A stretch of 59,431 nt of DNA from Fructobacillus broussonetiae (lineage in GTDB: Bacteria; Bacillota; Bacilli; Lactobacillales; Lactobacillaceae), in the NCBI RefSeq assembly GCF_018437275.1, contig NZ_JAAMFK010000011.1, positions 1 to 59,431 on the forward strand. The letters run 5' to 3'. Below the pieces are notes generated by a model that was not told the DNA's origin, made no database searches, and saw nothing but the letters and a program-made list of their open reading frames with translations. How positions within the stretch are numbered: the stretch's first letter is position 1; each line of letters opens with the position of its first letter. Of the stretch, positions 27,501 to 34,925 are shown in pieces. The translations under genes and the position numbers were made by a program.

Positions 27501-28061
27501 ACCTTCTTGAGCCAACAGGCCGAGGACTTGCACCGCGCAAAGGCGACACTGCAAGCCACGATCGACGAAATGGACCAGGAAGTGAAGGTTCGCTTCAAGG
27601 AAACCTTCGACCAAGTGGCCGAACACTTCAAAGACGTCTTCACGAAGATGTTTGCCGGTGGGCAGGCTGAAATCGAACTGACGGATCCGGAGCACTTGCT
27701 CACCACTGGAATCGACATCAAGGCTCAGCCACCTGGCAAGAAGTTCCAGCAGATGTCCTTGCTTTCCGGTGGGGAAAAGGCCTTGACCGCCATTTCCTTG
27801 CTCTTTGCCATCCTGCAAGTTCGGCCAGTGCCATTCGCCGTACTGGATGAGGCCGAAGCCGCGTTGGATGAAGCCAACGTTGATCGCTTCGCCGCCTACT
27901 TGAAGAACTTTGGTGGTTCAACCCAGTTCATCACCATTACGCACCGGAAGGGAACGATGGTGGCCGCAGCCGTGCTCTACGGAGTCACGATGCAGGAAGC
28001 TGGGGTTTCAAAGATGGTCGCGGTTAACATTGACCAGGCCGAACAAAAACTCGCTGAATAA
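24501..28061 (+). CDS. smc: Chromosome partition/condensin protein Smc
   Basis: Smc (1186 residues, normal length) forms the ATPase and long coiled-coil arms of the condensin ring that organises and separates chromosomes with ScpA and ScpB. The N-terminal head has GPNGSGKSNIIEAI (Walker A). Two coiled-coil stretches (about residues 170-500 and 680-1020) flank the hinge around FPGIRGVVAELV. The C-terminal head has LLSGGEKALTAISLLFA (signature) and FAVLDEAEAALDEANV (Walker B). It lies between rnc and ftsY on one transcript. Confidence 0.98.
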   Translation: MKLKTLEIIGFKSFANKTVIDFQKGMTGIVGPNGSGKSNIIEAIRWVMGEQSAKDLRGNKMADVIFAGTKNRKPLNRAEVSITFDNSDHYIQSDFSELRITRRLYRSGESSYQLNGAECRLKDIHEIFMDTGLGKDGFSIISQGQVEKIFSAKPEDRRGIIEEVAGVYKYKQNKTQAERDLAVTDDNLDRVQDIISEVEGRLAPLENQAKTAKTYLEKRESFEKLDKVRLTRSILSLQGQVVNQDGSLQELKQDVEKKQAELATRKQKLTEARNQLTQVQEDKDQLNQDILEKTQQKEQLIGNQKLASQEAESLKHEQSTLASSEENLKSQGEKAASDLAEADEKVKILTEKKISLKSTIRQIEEEHGQAQVESIKAELEENRQAYVSVMQELAALKNKVTFEDRALEQAKDQQARKEEALQVAQQALDDAKKKLAAYEKEHPDKTTGENPYDAKLVQAKDDLGQAKKAAQAAQEEWQQAAYKLDKAQSIFQAESSLDDYAGFYQGVQNLMAPQVKRNFPGIRGVVAELVNVPKDYTKAIETVLGGALQNVVVDNTKTAKSIVSYMTKNRRGRVTLLPEESIKPRQARDIYRAESERGFIGVAADLVSMPRGMDNILSNLLGTTLVVSDLDAATRVAKAVQNRMRVVSLDGQLVNAGGSITGGANHRQGPSVLSRQADLKEKQEALDKQEKAVEKLAAARNQKQETVNKLSDQVQELQAAYYDFENQGNQVDYQLTALKDAVAQEETKVQTLTLDLSDLKVEEEDALAAQAESKQDLAAKEKVQGEAEAKTKELTDRLAQVEEEQAAYQEEKAQFQAEEATVSAKQEAAMENKHRLQTLLNELQTQQNELQARQAEIKERLEQAANGPALSEQLVALEEELTAASTQTDELTQSFTDLTNQVNELEESLSVEQEEVNKALVDQANAAHRLQAAQEKLAKQVSSLQQTYGLTVESEEDLPESDLSDGEVDKQLSETKRALDALGPVNIAAIQEYDEIKERHTFLSQQAEDLHRAKATLQATIDEMDQEVKVRFKETFDQVAEHFKDVFTKMFAGGQAEIELTDPEHLLTTGIDIKAQPPGKKFQQMSLLSGGEKALTAISLLFAILQVRPVPFAVLDEAEAALDEANVDRFAAYLKNFGGSTQFITITHRKGTMVAAAVLYGVTMQEAGVSKMVAVNIDQAEQKLAE

Positions 28062-28087
28062 CAAATGCCGAGAAATGGAGGTCTTTC

Positions 28088-29506
28088 ATGGGACTCTTTG
28101 ATATTTTCAAAAAGAAACAAGCAGTAGACAACCAAGAAGAAAACGTGAAGCAGGAGGAATCCGAAGTCGCTGAAGAATTCCAGACGGACGACAACCCCGA
28201 AGCCGAAGAAGCCGTGCTTGGCGTTGAAGAAGCAGAAGCGGATGATAAGTCTGGGGCTTCTTTGGAAGATGATGAGGCCGACTCTTCAGCAGAAGAGGAC
28301 GACGAATCCTCCGATGATGCCGATGAAGCCGGTCCAAGTCAAACCCGTGCCATCGCGGATAACTTGCAGTCACGTGATGATGTCCAAGCTGAGGTTAACA
28401 GAAAAGCGGACACCGATGCCGTGATTGAATCACCAGTTGATGCCGATGAAGATGCCAAGGAAGCGGCCGAAAAGGGCGCTGAAAAAGCGGATTCAGAAGA
28501 TGGTGATGCTGAGACTGATGCTGGTGAAGAAGCCGGTGATGATTCTGAATCGGACGAGCAGGCCGAAGAAAGCGAAAGTCAGGTCTATGAAAAGGGCCTG
28601 ACGAAATCCCGTCAGGGCTTTTCTGCTCGCTTTAACAAGTTCTTGGCTAACTTCCGTTCGGTCGATGAGGACTTCTTTGAAGAACTCGAAGACACCTTGA
28701 TTGGTTCAGACCTTGGTTTTGATTTAGCAATTTCTATCTCAAACCAGGTTCGTGAAGCGGTTAAGCTTGAAAACATCAAGGACAAGAAAGACATTCGTGA
28801 TTTGATCATCCGTTTGATGGTTGAGCAGTACGAAGAGCAGGGCCAAGACGAAGATCAAAGCATGCACTTTGCACCAAAGGGAGAGCCAACGGTTATCTTG
28901 TTTGTTGGTGTGAATGGTGTCGGAAAGACAACAACGGTCGGTAAAATGGCCCAGCGCTATAAAGATGAAGGCAAGAAGGTCATGATGGTCGCCGCCGACA
29001 CATTTCGCGCCGGTGCTGTTAAGCAGCTACAGGAGTGGGGAACTCGAGTGGCAGTGCCGGTGGTTGCTGGGGCTGAGAAGGCCGATCCTGCATCGGTCGT
29101 CTATGAGGCGGTCGAGAAGGCGAAAGCCGAAGCGGCCGACGTTTTGTTCGTGGACACCGCTGGACGCCTACAAAACAACGTCAACCTCATGCAAGAGCTC
29201 GCCAAAATGAACCGTGTCATCCAAAAGGTCTTACCCGAAGCACCCCAAGAAGTACTTCTCGTCCTAGACGCCACGACCGGTCAAAACGCCTTGCAACAGG
29301 CTAAGCTCTTCCAAGACTCCTCCGAAGTTACCGGACTCGTCTTGACCAAGATGGACGGTACCGCCAAGGGTGGCATCGTCTTTGCCATCCGCGACCAGCT
29401 CCACCTTCCCGTTAAATGGGTCGGCTTTGGGGAAAAAGTATCCGACTTGCGCACGTTCTCCGCAGAGGACTTCGTTTACGGCATGTTTAAGGACTTGGTG
29501 GAATAA
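28088..29506 (+). CDS. ftsY: Signal recognition particle receptor FtsY
   Basis: FtsY (472 residues) is the SRP receptor GTPase that docks ribosome-nascent chain-SRP complexes at the membrane. The C-terminal 300 residues are the NG domain: GVNGVGKTTTVGKMA (G1), DTFRAGAVKQLQ, DTAGRLQNN and TKMDGTAKGG. The first 165 residues or so are strongly acidic (Glu, Asp, Ala rich, like GEEAGDDSESDEQAEE), a variable membrane-associating A domain, longer than in many Firmicutes. The stop overlaps the ylxM start by one base. Confidence 0.97.
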   Translation: MGLFDIFKKKQAVDNQEENVKQEESEVAEEFQTDDNPEAEEAVLGVEEAEADDKSGASLEDDEADSSAEEDDESSDDADEAGPSQTRAIADNLQSRDDVQAEVNRKADTDAVIESPVDADEDAKEAAEKGAEKADSEDGDAETDAGEEAGDDSESDEQAEESESQVYEKGLTKSRQGFSARFNKFLANFRSVDEDFFEELEDTLIGSDLGFDLAISISNQVREAVKLENIKDKKDIRDLIIRLMVEQYEEQGQDEDQSMHFAPKGEPTVILFVGVNGVGKTTTVGKMAQRYKDEGKKVMMVAADTFRAGAVKQLQEWGTRVAVPVVAGAEKADPASVVYEAVEKAKAEAADVLFVDTAGRLQNNVNLMQELAKMNRVIQKVLPEAPQEVLLVLDATTGQNALQQAKLFQDSSEVTGLVLTKMDGTAKGGIVFAIRDQLHLPVKWVGFGEKVSDLRTFSAEDFVYGMFKDLVE

Positions 29507-29847
29507 TGGACATCGAAAAGAAGAACCGGGTTTGTGCCCTGTTAGCCTTCTACGGTGAATTACTTGCCAAGAAGCAACAGACTTACCTGCGTTACTACTA
29601 CGAAGACGACTTCTCCATCATTGAGATTGCCGAAGAAGAGACCGTTTCAAGACAAGCGGTCTCCGATAATCTCAAAAAGGGTGTCGACGTTTTGGAACAT
29701 TATGAAGACGTTTTGTCTCTCTACCACGACTCTCTTGCTCGCCAAGAAGAAGAGCAAAACCTGTTGGACTATGTCGAAGAACACTACGGACAAGACCAAC
29801 ATTTGAAAGATATTATCGACCGCATGGTCAATGAAGAAATCAACTAA
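29506..29847 (+). CDS. ylxM: UPF0122 / YlxM family SRP-associated protein
   Basis: YlxM (113 residues) is a small protein with a sigma-like helix-turn-helix (YYEDDFSIIEIAEEETVSRQ), encoded between ftsY and ffh in many Gram-positive bacteria. In streptococci it modulates the SRP pathway by binding SRP and the scRNA. It starts in the ftsY stop (TAATG). ffh follows after 36 nt. Confidence 0.93.
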   Translation: MDIEKKNRVCALLAFYGELLAKKQQTYLRYYYEDDFSIIEIAEEETVSRQAVSDNLKKGVDVLEHYEDVLSLYHDSLARQEEEQNLLDYVEEHYGQDQHLKDIIDRMVNEEIN

Positions 29848-29850
29848 AAA

Positions 29851-29883
29851 GGAGGCAAGCTGGGCCATCCCAGTGAGCAGACT
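29851..29883 (+). promoter_or_regulatory. ffh ribosome binding region with hairpin before the start
   Basis: GGAGG (29851-29855, part of AAAAAGGAGG) lies 28 nt before the ffh ATG. A hairpin at 29860-29873 (CTGGG, loop CCAT, CCCAG) occupies half of that distance. The remaining 10-nt spacer has only a weak GTGAG. The layout matches dagK almost exactly. Confidence 0.55.
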
Positions 29884-31362
29884 ATGGCTTTTGAAAACTT
29901 GACGGACCGCCTGAATAAGGCGCTTAAAAACTTAACCGGAAAAGGGAAGATTAAAGAAGAAGACCTTCAGGCTTCCCTTAGAGAAATTCGCCTGGCCTTA
30001 CTTGAAGCCGACGTTTCCTACCCAACGGTAAAGAAGTTCATCGCCAACATCAAAGAGAAGGCGAAGGGTGCCGAAATCCTCGAAGGATTGAACGCCCCAC
30101 AACAAGTTGTGAAGATCGTTAACGACGAATTGACAGCTTTGATGGGTGAAGAAGCCGCACCGCTGAACCAATCAGAAAAGATTCCAACCATCATCATGAT
30201 GGCCGGTCTTCAAGGTGCTGGTAAGACCACGACGGTTGCCAAGCTTGCCTACAAGCTGAAGAAGGAACAAAACGCCCGTCCATTGATGATTGCAGCCGAC
30301 GTTTACCGTCCAGCCGCCATCGACCAGTTGGAAATCCTTGGTAAGGACTTGGACGTTCCTGTCTTTTCTGAAGGAACCGACGTTGACCCACGCGAGATCG
30401 TAAAGCACGGGTTGGCCCAGGCCAAGGAAAAGAACAACGACTACGTCTTCATCGATACGGCCGGACGCTTGCAAATCGACGAAGACTTGATGACTGAACT
30501 CTCAGACATCGCAAACATCGCTAAGCCGGATGAAATCTTGCTGACGGTTGATGCCATGACTGGACAAAACGCGACGGAAACGGCCCTGGGATTCGCTGAT
30601 TGCTTGGACTTGACCGGTGTTGTTTTGACCAAGTTGGATGGTGACACCCGTGGTGGTGCCGCTCTTTCAATCCGCGATGTGACGGGTAAGCCAATTAAGT
30701 TCGTCGGACAAGGGGAAAAGCCAACTGATTTGGATGTCTTTTACCCAGACCGTATGGCTTCTCGTATCCTTGGGATGGGAGACATGCTTACTTTCATCGA
30801 AAAGGCTCAAAAAGAAGTCGATGAAAAGAAGCAGGCCGAACAATTGGAGAAGATGCGTCAAAACACCTTCGACTTCAACGACTTCGTTGACCAATTGAAG
30901 CAAGTTCAAAACATGGGACCAATGGAAGACTTGGTTAAGATGATTCCTGGTATGGCCAACAACCCTGCCTTGAAGAATATGTCCATTGACCCTAAGACGT
31001 TCACGCACATGGAAGCCATCGTTTCTTCTATGACGCCAAAGGAACGTGAAAATCCAGATTTGCTGAACCCATCACGTCGCCGCCGTTTGGCAGCTGGTGC
31101 TGGTCGTCCCGTTGTCGAAGTCAACAAGATGATCAAGCAGTTTGACCAAATGAAGAAGATGATGAACCAAGCCACGAAGGGAAACTTCTCCGGCATGGAT
31201 CAAATGATGGGTGGTGCCGGTATGGACATGTCCTCCATGATGGGTGGCCAGGGAATGCCTGGTATGCCTAGTGGTAACTTCGGTCAAAAGGTGCAGAACT
31301 TCGCCATGAAGCAAGCTGCTCGTAAGATGAAGAAGATGAAGAAGAAGCGCGGTAAAAAGTAA
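29884..31362 (+). CDS. ffh: Signal recognition particle protein Ffh
   Basis: Ffh (492 residues) binds signal sequences and the SRP RNA and delivers nascent membrane proteins to FtsY. The NG domain has GLQGAGKTTTVAKLA, DVYRPAAIDQL, DTAGRLQIDEDL and TKLDGDTRGG. The M domain begins near residue 300 and ends in a methionine/glycine-rich tail (MMGGAGMDMSSMMGGQGM) and a lysine-rich end. The start MAFENLTDRLNKALKNLTGK agrees with homologues, which makes the distant SD notable. Confidence 0.97.
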   Translation: MAFENLTDRLNKALKNLTGKGKIKEEDLQASLREIRLALLEADVSYPTVKKFIANIKEKAKGAEILEGLNAPQQVVKIVNDELTALMGEEAAPLNQSEKIPTIIMMAGLQGAGKTTTVAKLAYKLKKEQNARPLMIAADVYRPAAIDQLEILGKDLDVPVFSEGTDVDPREIVKHGLAQAKEKNNDYVFIDTAGRLQIDEDLMTELSDIANIAKPDEILLTVDAMTGQNATETALGFADCLDLTGVVLTKLDGDTRGGAALSIRDVTGKPIKFVGQGEKPTDLDVFYPDRMASRILGMGDMLTFIEKAQKEVDEKKQAEQLEKMRQNTFDFNDFVDQLKQVQNMGPMEDLVKMIPGMANNPALKNMSIDPKTFTHMEAIVSSMTPKERENPDLLNPSRRRRLAAGAGRPVVEVNKMIKQFDQMKKMMNQATKGNFSGMDQMMGGAGMDMSSMMGGQGMPGMPSGNFGQKVQNFAMKQAARKMKKMKKKRGKK

Positions 31363-31422
31363 GACGCGCTATCGATTCACGATTGCTTTTTAGATTAATC
31401 AATTGATAGATGGGGTAAAACC

Positions 31423-32229
31423 ATGACAGTCAAATTAATTGCAACGGACTTAGATGCTACTTTCTTAAACAATTTGAAGGGCTTTGACCATAAACTTTAC
31501 GAAGAAATGGTCGCCAAGGCAAAAGAAGTTGGGGCGACCTTTGTGGTCGCAACTGGAAACCACCCCGACAAAGTCGCTCAGTACTTTAATGGGGTGAACC
31601 AGGACTACACGTTGATCGCAAACAATGGCGCCGAAGTTGTCTATCAAGGCGAAGTCGTGGCCACTTATGCCATCGATAAGGCTGCCTTTGAACCAGTCGT
31701 TAAAATCATGGCGACCATCTCGGACAAAGTTGAAATGGGCTTGGTTTTCACTGGTACCGATAAGGCTTATATGTTGAAGTCCCAAGCAGAACTTGGAATT
31801 GGGACTAAGAAGGCGAAAACCTACTTTAAGTCTTTGACAATGATTGACGATTTGTCCGAAATCGACGAGCCAATATTGAAGATGACGGTCAACATCCCAA
31901 ATTACGAGATGCCATTCATCGAACAGGTTCAGGAGTTGAAACTTCCCGTCCACGTGACTACTTCTGGCTACGGGGCCATCGACTTTGTGGCACCCAACGT
32001 GAACAAGGGTGTGGCGTTAACTGATATTGGTAAGCGCATGGGCATTGAACCAAGTGAAATGGCTGCCTTTGGGGACGGCTTGAACGATCTTGAAATGCTC
32101 AATCTTGTCGGACACCCATACATCATGCCAAACGCCGATCCTCAATTATTTGGACGCGGCTTTAAAGAAGCGCTTGCCGATAATAGCCATGACGGTGTTT
32201 TGAAGACGATTTTACAAAAATTGTTATAG
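31423..32229 (+). CDS. Cof-type HAD superfamily phosphatase
   Basis: A 268-residue HAD-IIB hydrolase, probably a sugar-phosphate or nucleotide phosphatase of unknown substrate. Motif I is IATDLDATFLNN, where Ala replaces the usual Gly (DLDGT); the two aspartates are kept. Motif II/III positions are in FVVATGNHPDK and KGVALTDIG, and motif IV is FGDGLNDLEML. A Cof-type cap lies between. It starts at ATG 31423 with GGGGT upstream. Confidence 0.88.
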   Translation: MTVKLIATDLDATFLNNLKGFDHKLYEEMVAKAKEVGATFVVATGNHPDKVAQYFNGVNQDYTLIANNGAEVVYQGEVVATYAIDKAAFEPVVKIMATISDKVEMGLVFTGTDKAYMLKSQAELGIGTKKAKTYFKSLTMIDDLSEIDEPILKMTVNIPNYEMPFIEQVQELKLPVHVTTSGYGAIDFVAPNVNKGVALTDIGKRMGIEPSEMAAFGDGLNDLEMLNLVGHPYIMPNADPQLFGRGFKEALADNSHDGVLKTILQKLL

Positions 32230-32296
32230 AATGTCGTCTTTCTGAAAAGTTTGAGGTGTACACTTGAGAGTGAAATGCTTTGTGAGGGAGGCCAGT

Positions 32297-33067
32297 GTGT
32301 CGGATCGCCTACGTAAATATTTACACCGGTTCTTTGGATTTTTGACCATTTTCTTCTTAGTGTTGCTTTGCTACCAGTGGGTTTCTGGACAACCAGCAAC
32401 CTCATGGTTCAAAACGGCGCCTAAGAAAGTCTTCACCCAAAAGCCTGGGACCTATTCAAAGAAGCAACGGCAAGAAATTGCGGACGCCGTTTCAAAAGAG
32501 GATCAAAAGGGGCTTGGCATTAACAAGCAAGGTTATGTTGCCATGCCAAAGCTGTCCATTCTGATGCCAATTTATGACAATGCCTATTCAAAGGCCGCTC
32601 TTGATAAGGGTGCGAATACTTCCCAGGCAAAGGGCGCTGCTGTTCCGGTGATGGGACAGGGAAACTACACCTTGGCTGCTCACAACTGGGATAACGGTTA
32701 CACTGGTTTCTCAGCCTTGCAAGAAAAGCTCAAACAAAACATGCCTTACGAAGATTCATCCGGTAACTTCGGTACGTCTTCTTGGTTGAATGGGGAGTAC
32801 GTTTACCTCGCTAATCGAAACGGTATTTACCGGTACAAGATAGTGGGACAAAGCACTTGTGACCAAGACGACGGTCGGGTGCTCGGTCCAGACGAACGGA
32901 TTGACAACAAGGCCAAGCTCACCATTGTGACCTGCCTTTTCCCAGACACGACAAAGCGCATTATCACAAGTGCTGAGTACAAGGACTACAGTCCTTGGGA
33001 GACAGCCAAGTCCAGTGAAGTGATGTTGTTTGATCTGAAGAAACAAAAAACCAACGTTTTACCATAA
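32297..33067 (+). CDS. srtA: Sortase (class A-like)
   Basis: A 256-residue transpeptidase that cleaves LPxTG sorting signals and attaches surface proteins to the wall. One N-terminal membrane helix (FFGFLTIFFLVLLCYQWVS) is followed by the beta-barrel with the catalytic His in YTLAAHNW, Cys in LTIVTCLF and Arg in TTKRIIT. GTG 32297 has GGGAGG 5 nt upstream. An in-frame TTG at 32264 also has a GAGG and would add 11 residues, so the start is not certain. The adhesin pseudogene at 45004-46377 has an LPMTG signal, which would be its substrate type. Confidence 0.9.
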   Translation: MSDRLRKYLHRFFGFLTIFFLVLLCYQWVSGQPATSWFKTAPKKVFTQKPGTYSKKQRQEIADAVSKEDQKGLGINKQGYVAMPKLSILMPIYDNAYSKAALDKGANTSQAKGAAVPVMGQGNYTLAAHNWDNGYTGFSALQEKLKQNMPYEDSSGNFGTSSWLNGEYVYLANRNGIYRYKIVGQSTCDQDDGRVLGPDERIDNKAKLTIVTCLFPDTTKRIITSAEYKDYSPWETAKSSEVMLFDLKKQKTNVLP

Positions 33068-33082
33068 GCACGAGGTTGATTC

Positions 33083-33694
33083 ATGTACGAATACTTAAAG
33101 GGGCTGATCACCCAGGTTTCACCAGGCACGATTGTGCTTGAAACCAAGGACGGGGTCGGCTACAAAATTTATCCAGCAAATCCCTATCACTTTGAAGTGA
33201 ACCAGGAGGCCCAAGTCTTTGTTGAACAGATTGTTCGCGAAAACGAAATGAGCCTCTATGGATTTGCTACCATAACGGAAAAGCAACTCTTCAATAAGTT
33301 GCTGAACGTTTCAGGAATTGGTCCGAAGTCCGCTTTGGCCATTCTTGCAGGTGCTAAGCCAGCCGATCTTGTATCGGCCATCGAACAGAGCCAGGTTGAC
33401 TACCTGACGCAGTTTCCAGGTGTTGGAAAGAAGACCGCCCAGCAAATCGTTTTGGATTTGTCTGGAAAGATGAACGACTTCGCCAGCCTGGCAGAGCAAT
33501 CGTCCGAAAGTTTTGCGGATTCAACGGTTGCAAGCGCTCAGTCATCTTCCAATTTGGAGGATGCCTTGGCTGCTTTGGAGGCTTTGGGTTATGGTCCAAA
33601 GGATATCAAGAAGGTCGAAAAGTCCTTGTTGGGTCAGGGGGGGTCAACCTCTGACCTCGTCTCCAAGGGCCTAACGCTCTTGGTGACAGGCTAA
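33083..33694 (+). CDS. ruvA: Holliday junction DNA helicase subunit RuvA
   Basis: RuvA (203 residues) binds four-way junctions and guides the RuvB motor in branch migration. The OB-fold N-terminus (MYEYLKGLITQVSPGTIVLE), the helix-hairpin-helix motifs (LLNVSGIGPKSALAIL and QFPGVGKKTAQQIV) and the C-terminal RuvB-binding domain (SNLEDALAALEALGYGPKDI) are all present. ruvB is not next to it; a deoxynucleoside kinase gene follows after 90 nt. Confidence 0.96.
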   Translation: MYEYLKGLITQVSPGTIVLETKDGVGYKIYPANPYHFEVNQEAQVFVEQIVRENEMSLYGFATITEKQLFNKLLNVSGIGPKSALAILAGAKPADLVSAIEQSQVDYLTQFPGVGKKTAQQIVLDLSGKMNDFASLAEQSSESFADSTVASAQSSSNLEDALAALEALGYGPKDIKKVEKSLLGQGGSTSDLVSKGLTLLVTG

Positions 33695-33784
33695 GCGTTT
33701 TTAGCCAGCTTTACTTGCTTTGCTTTTCAGTTGGAAGACTGATGACAACGGGCAAAGCCACAATCAGATGGAAATGGAGTATCT

Positions 33785-34417
33785 ATGGTGATAATTACAG
33801 CGGGGATGATTGGTGTCGGAAAGACAACCTTAACAGAATTAGTAGCAAAGCACTTTGGCACCCAAGCCTTTTACGAACCAGTTGGTGACAACCCGGTTTT
33901 GCCGCTTTACTATAAGGATCCAAAGCAATACGGTTTCTTGTTGCAAATTTTCTTCTTGAACCGTCGGTTTTCCATGATTAAGAAGGCCTTGGCCGATGAC
34001 AACAACGTCTTGGACCGTTCCATCTACGAGGATGAACTCTTCACGAAGGAAAACCACAAGGATGGAAACATCAGCGATATGGAAATGGATGTTTACCATA
34101 ACTTGCTCACCCGTATGATGGGGGAGTTGCATGAATTGCCAAAGAAGGCACCGGACCTCATGGTCTATGCCGACGCTGACTTTGACACCATCCTGCACCG
34201 TATCCGCAAGCGCGGTCGTGACTATGAACAGTTCGAAGAAAACGACGATTTGTACAACTACTACCACAAGATTTGGTCTGCTTACCGTCAATGGTATGAA
34301 GAATACGACGAATCACCAAAGCTTCGCGTGGACTTGCAGAAGTATGACTTAGAAGACCCAAAGAACCAAGAAATCGTCTTGAAGCAAATCGAAAACGCCT
34401 TGGCTGAGATTCGCTAA
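33785..34417 (+). CDS. Deoxynucleoside kinase (dGK/dAK type)
   Basis: A 210-residue kinase of the dNK family that phosphorylates deoxynucleosides (usually deoxyadenosine or deoxyguanosine in lactic acid bacteria) for salvage. P-loop GMIGVGKTTLTE, the ERS-like motif LDRSIYEDELF and the lid RIRKRGRDYEQ are present. Which deoxynucleoside it prefers cannot be read from the sequence; paralogous pairs exist in lactobacilli, and only one gene is here. ATG 33785 is used, with GGAG 8 nt upstream. Confidence 0.92.
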   Translation: MVIITAGMIGVGKTTLTELVAKHFGTQAFYEPVGDNPVLPLYYKDPKQYGFLLQIFFLNRRFSMIKKALADDNNVLDRSIYEDELFTKENHKDGNISDMEMDVYHNLLTRMMGELHELPKKAPDLMVYADADFDTILHRIRKRGRDYEQFEENDDLYNYYHKIWSAYRQWYEEYDESPKLRVDLQKYDLEDPKNQEIVLKQIENALAEIR

Positions 34418-34446
34418 GAGGACCTGATTGCTAAATTGGGCATAAT

Positions 34447-34482
34447 AAAAAGAGCTTCGTTTTAGATAACGAAGCTCTTTTT
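34447..34482. terminator. Bidirectional terminator between the kinase gene and mscL
   Basis: A 15-bp stem with arms AAAAAGAGCTTCGTT and AACGAAGCTCTTTTT and a 6-nt loop. It serves both converging units. Confidence 0.92.
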
Positions 34483-34500
34483 GTATGCACTCTTATTGAA

Positions 34501-34893
34501 TTATTTTTGCTTATTTTGTTCAGCAAGCAAGTCCTTGATTTCCCGCAAAGTAACCAATTCGTCGGACGGAGCCTTTGGTGCTTCTTGCTTCTTTTTCAAG
34601 AAAATCTTGTTTAAGAACTTGATGATTAAGAAGACGACAAAGGCCGTAATCAAGAAGGAGAGAACATCGTTTAAGAATTCACCGTAGGTGAAGGTCAAAC
34701 GAGAAGAAACGCGTAATTGTAATTCCGTTAGTGGATGGTCGGAACCAGTAAAGAGTCCCAAGAGAGGGTTGATCAAGTTCGTCGTAAAGGACTTAACCAA
34801 CGTTGTGAACGCACCACCAATAATAACACCGACGGCCATGTCAACGATGTTTCCACGGTTAATAAACTGTTTGAATTCGTGTAAGATTTTCAT
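34501..34893 (-). CDS. mscL: Large-conductance mechanosensitive channel MscL
   Basis: MscL (130 residues) opens under membrane tension to release solutes during hypo-osmotic shock. FKQFINRGNIVDMAVGVIIG (N-terminal helix and TM1) is the diagnostic segment, TM2 is LSFLITAFVVFLIIKFLNKI, and the C-terminal helix bundle is at EIKDLLAEQNKQ. Start ATG 34893 with AGGAGG upstream. Confidence 0.97.
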   Translation of the reverse strand: MKILHEFKQFINRGNIVDMAVGVIIGGAFTTLVKSFTTNLINPLLGLFTGSDHPLTELQLRVSSRLTFTYGEFLNDVLSFLITAFVVFLIIKFLNKIFLKKKQEAPKAPSDELVTLREIKDLLAEQNKQK

Positions 34894-34925
34894 GATTCCT
34901 CCTATTTTTACTGCTTTTTTATGCG

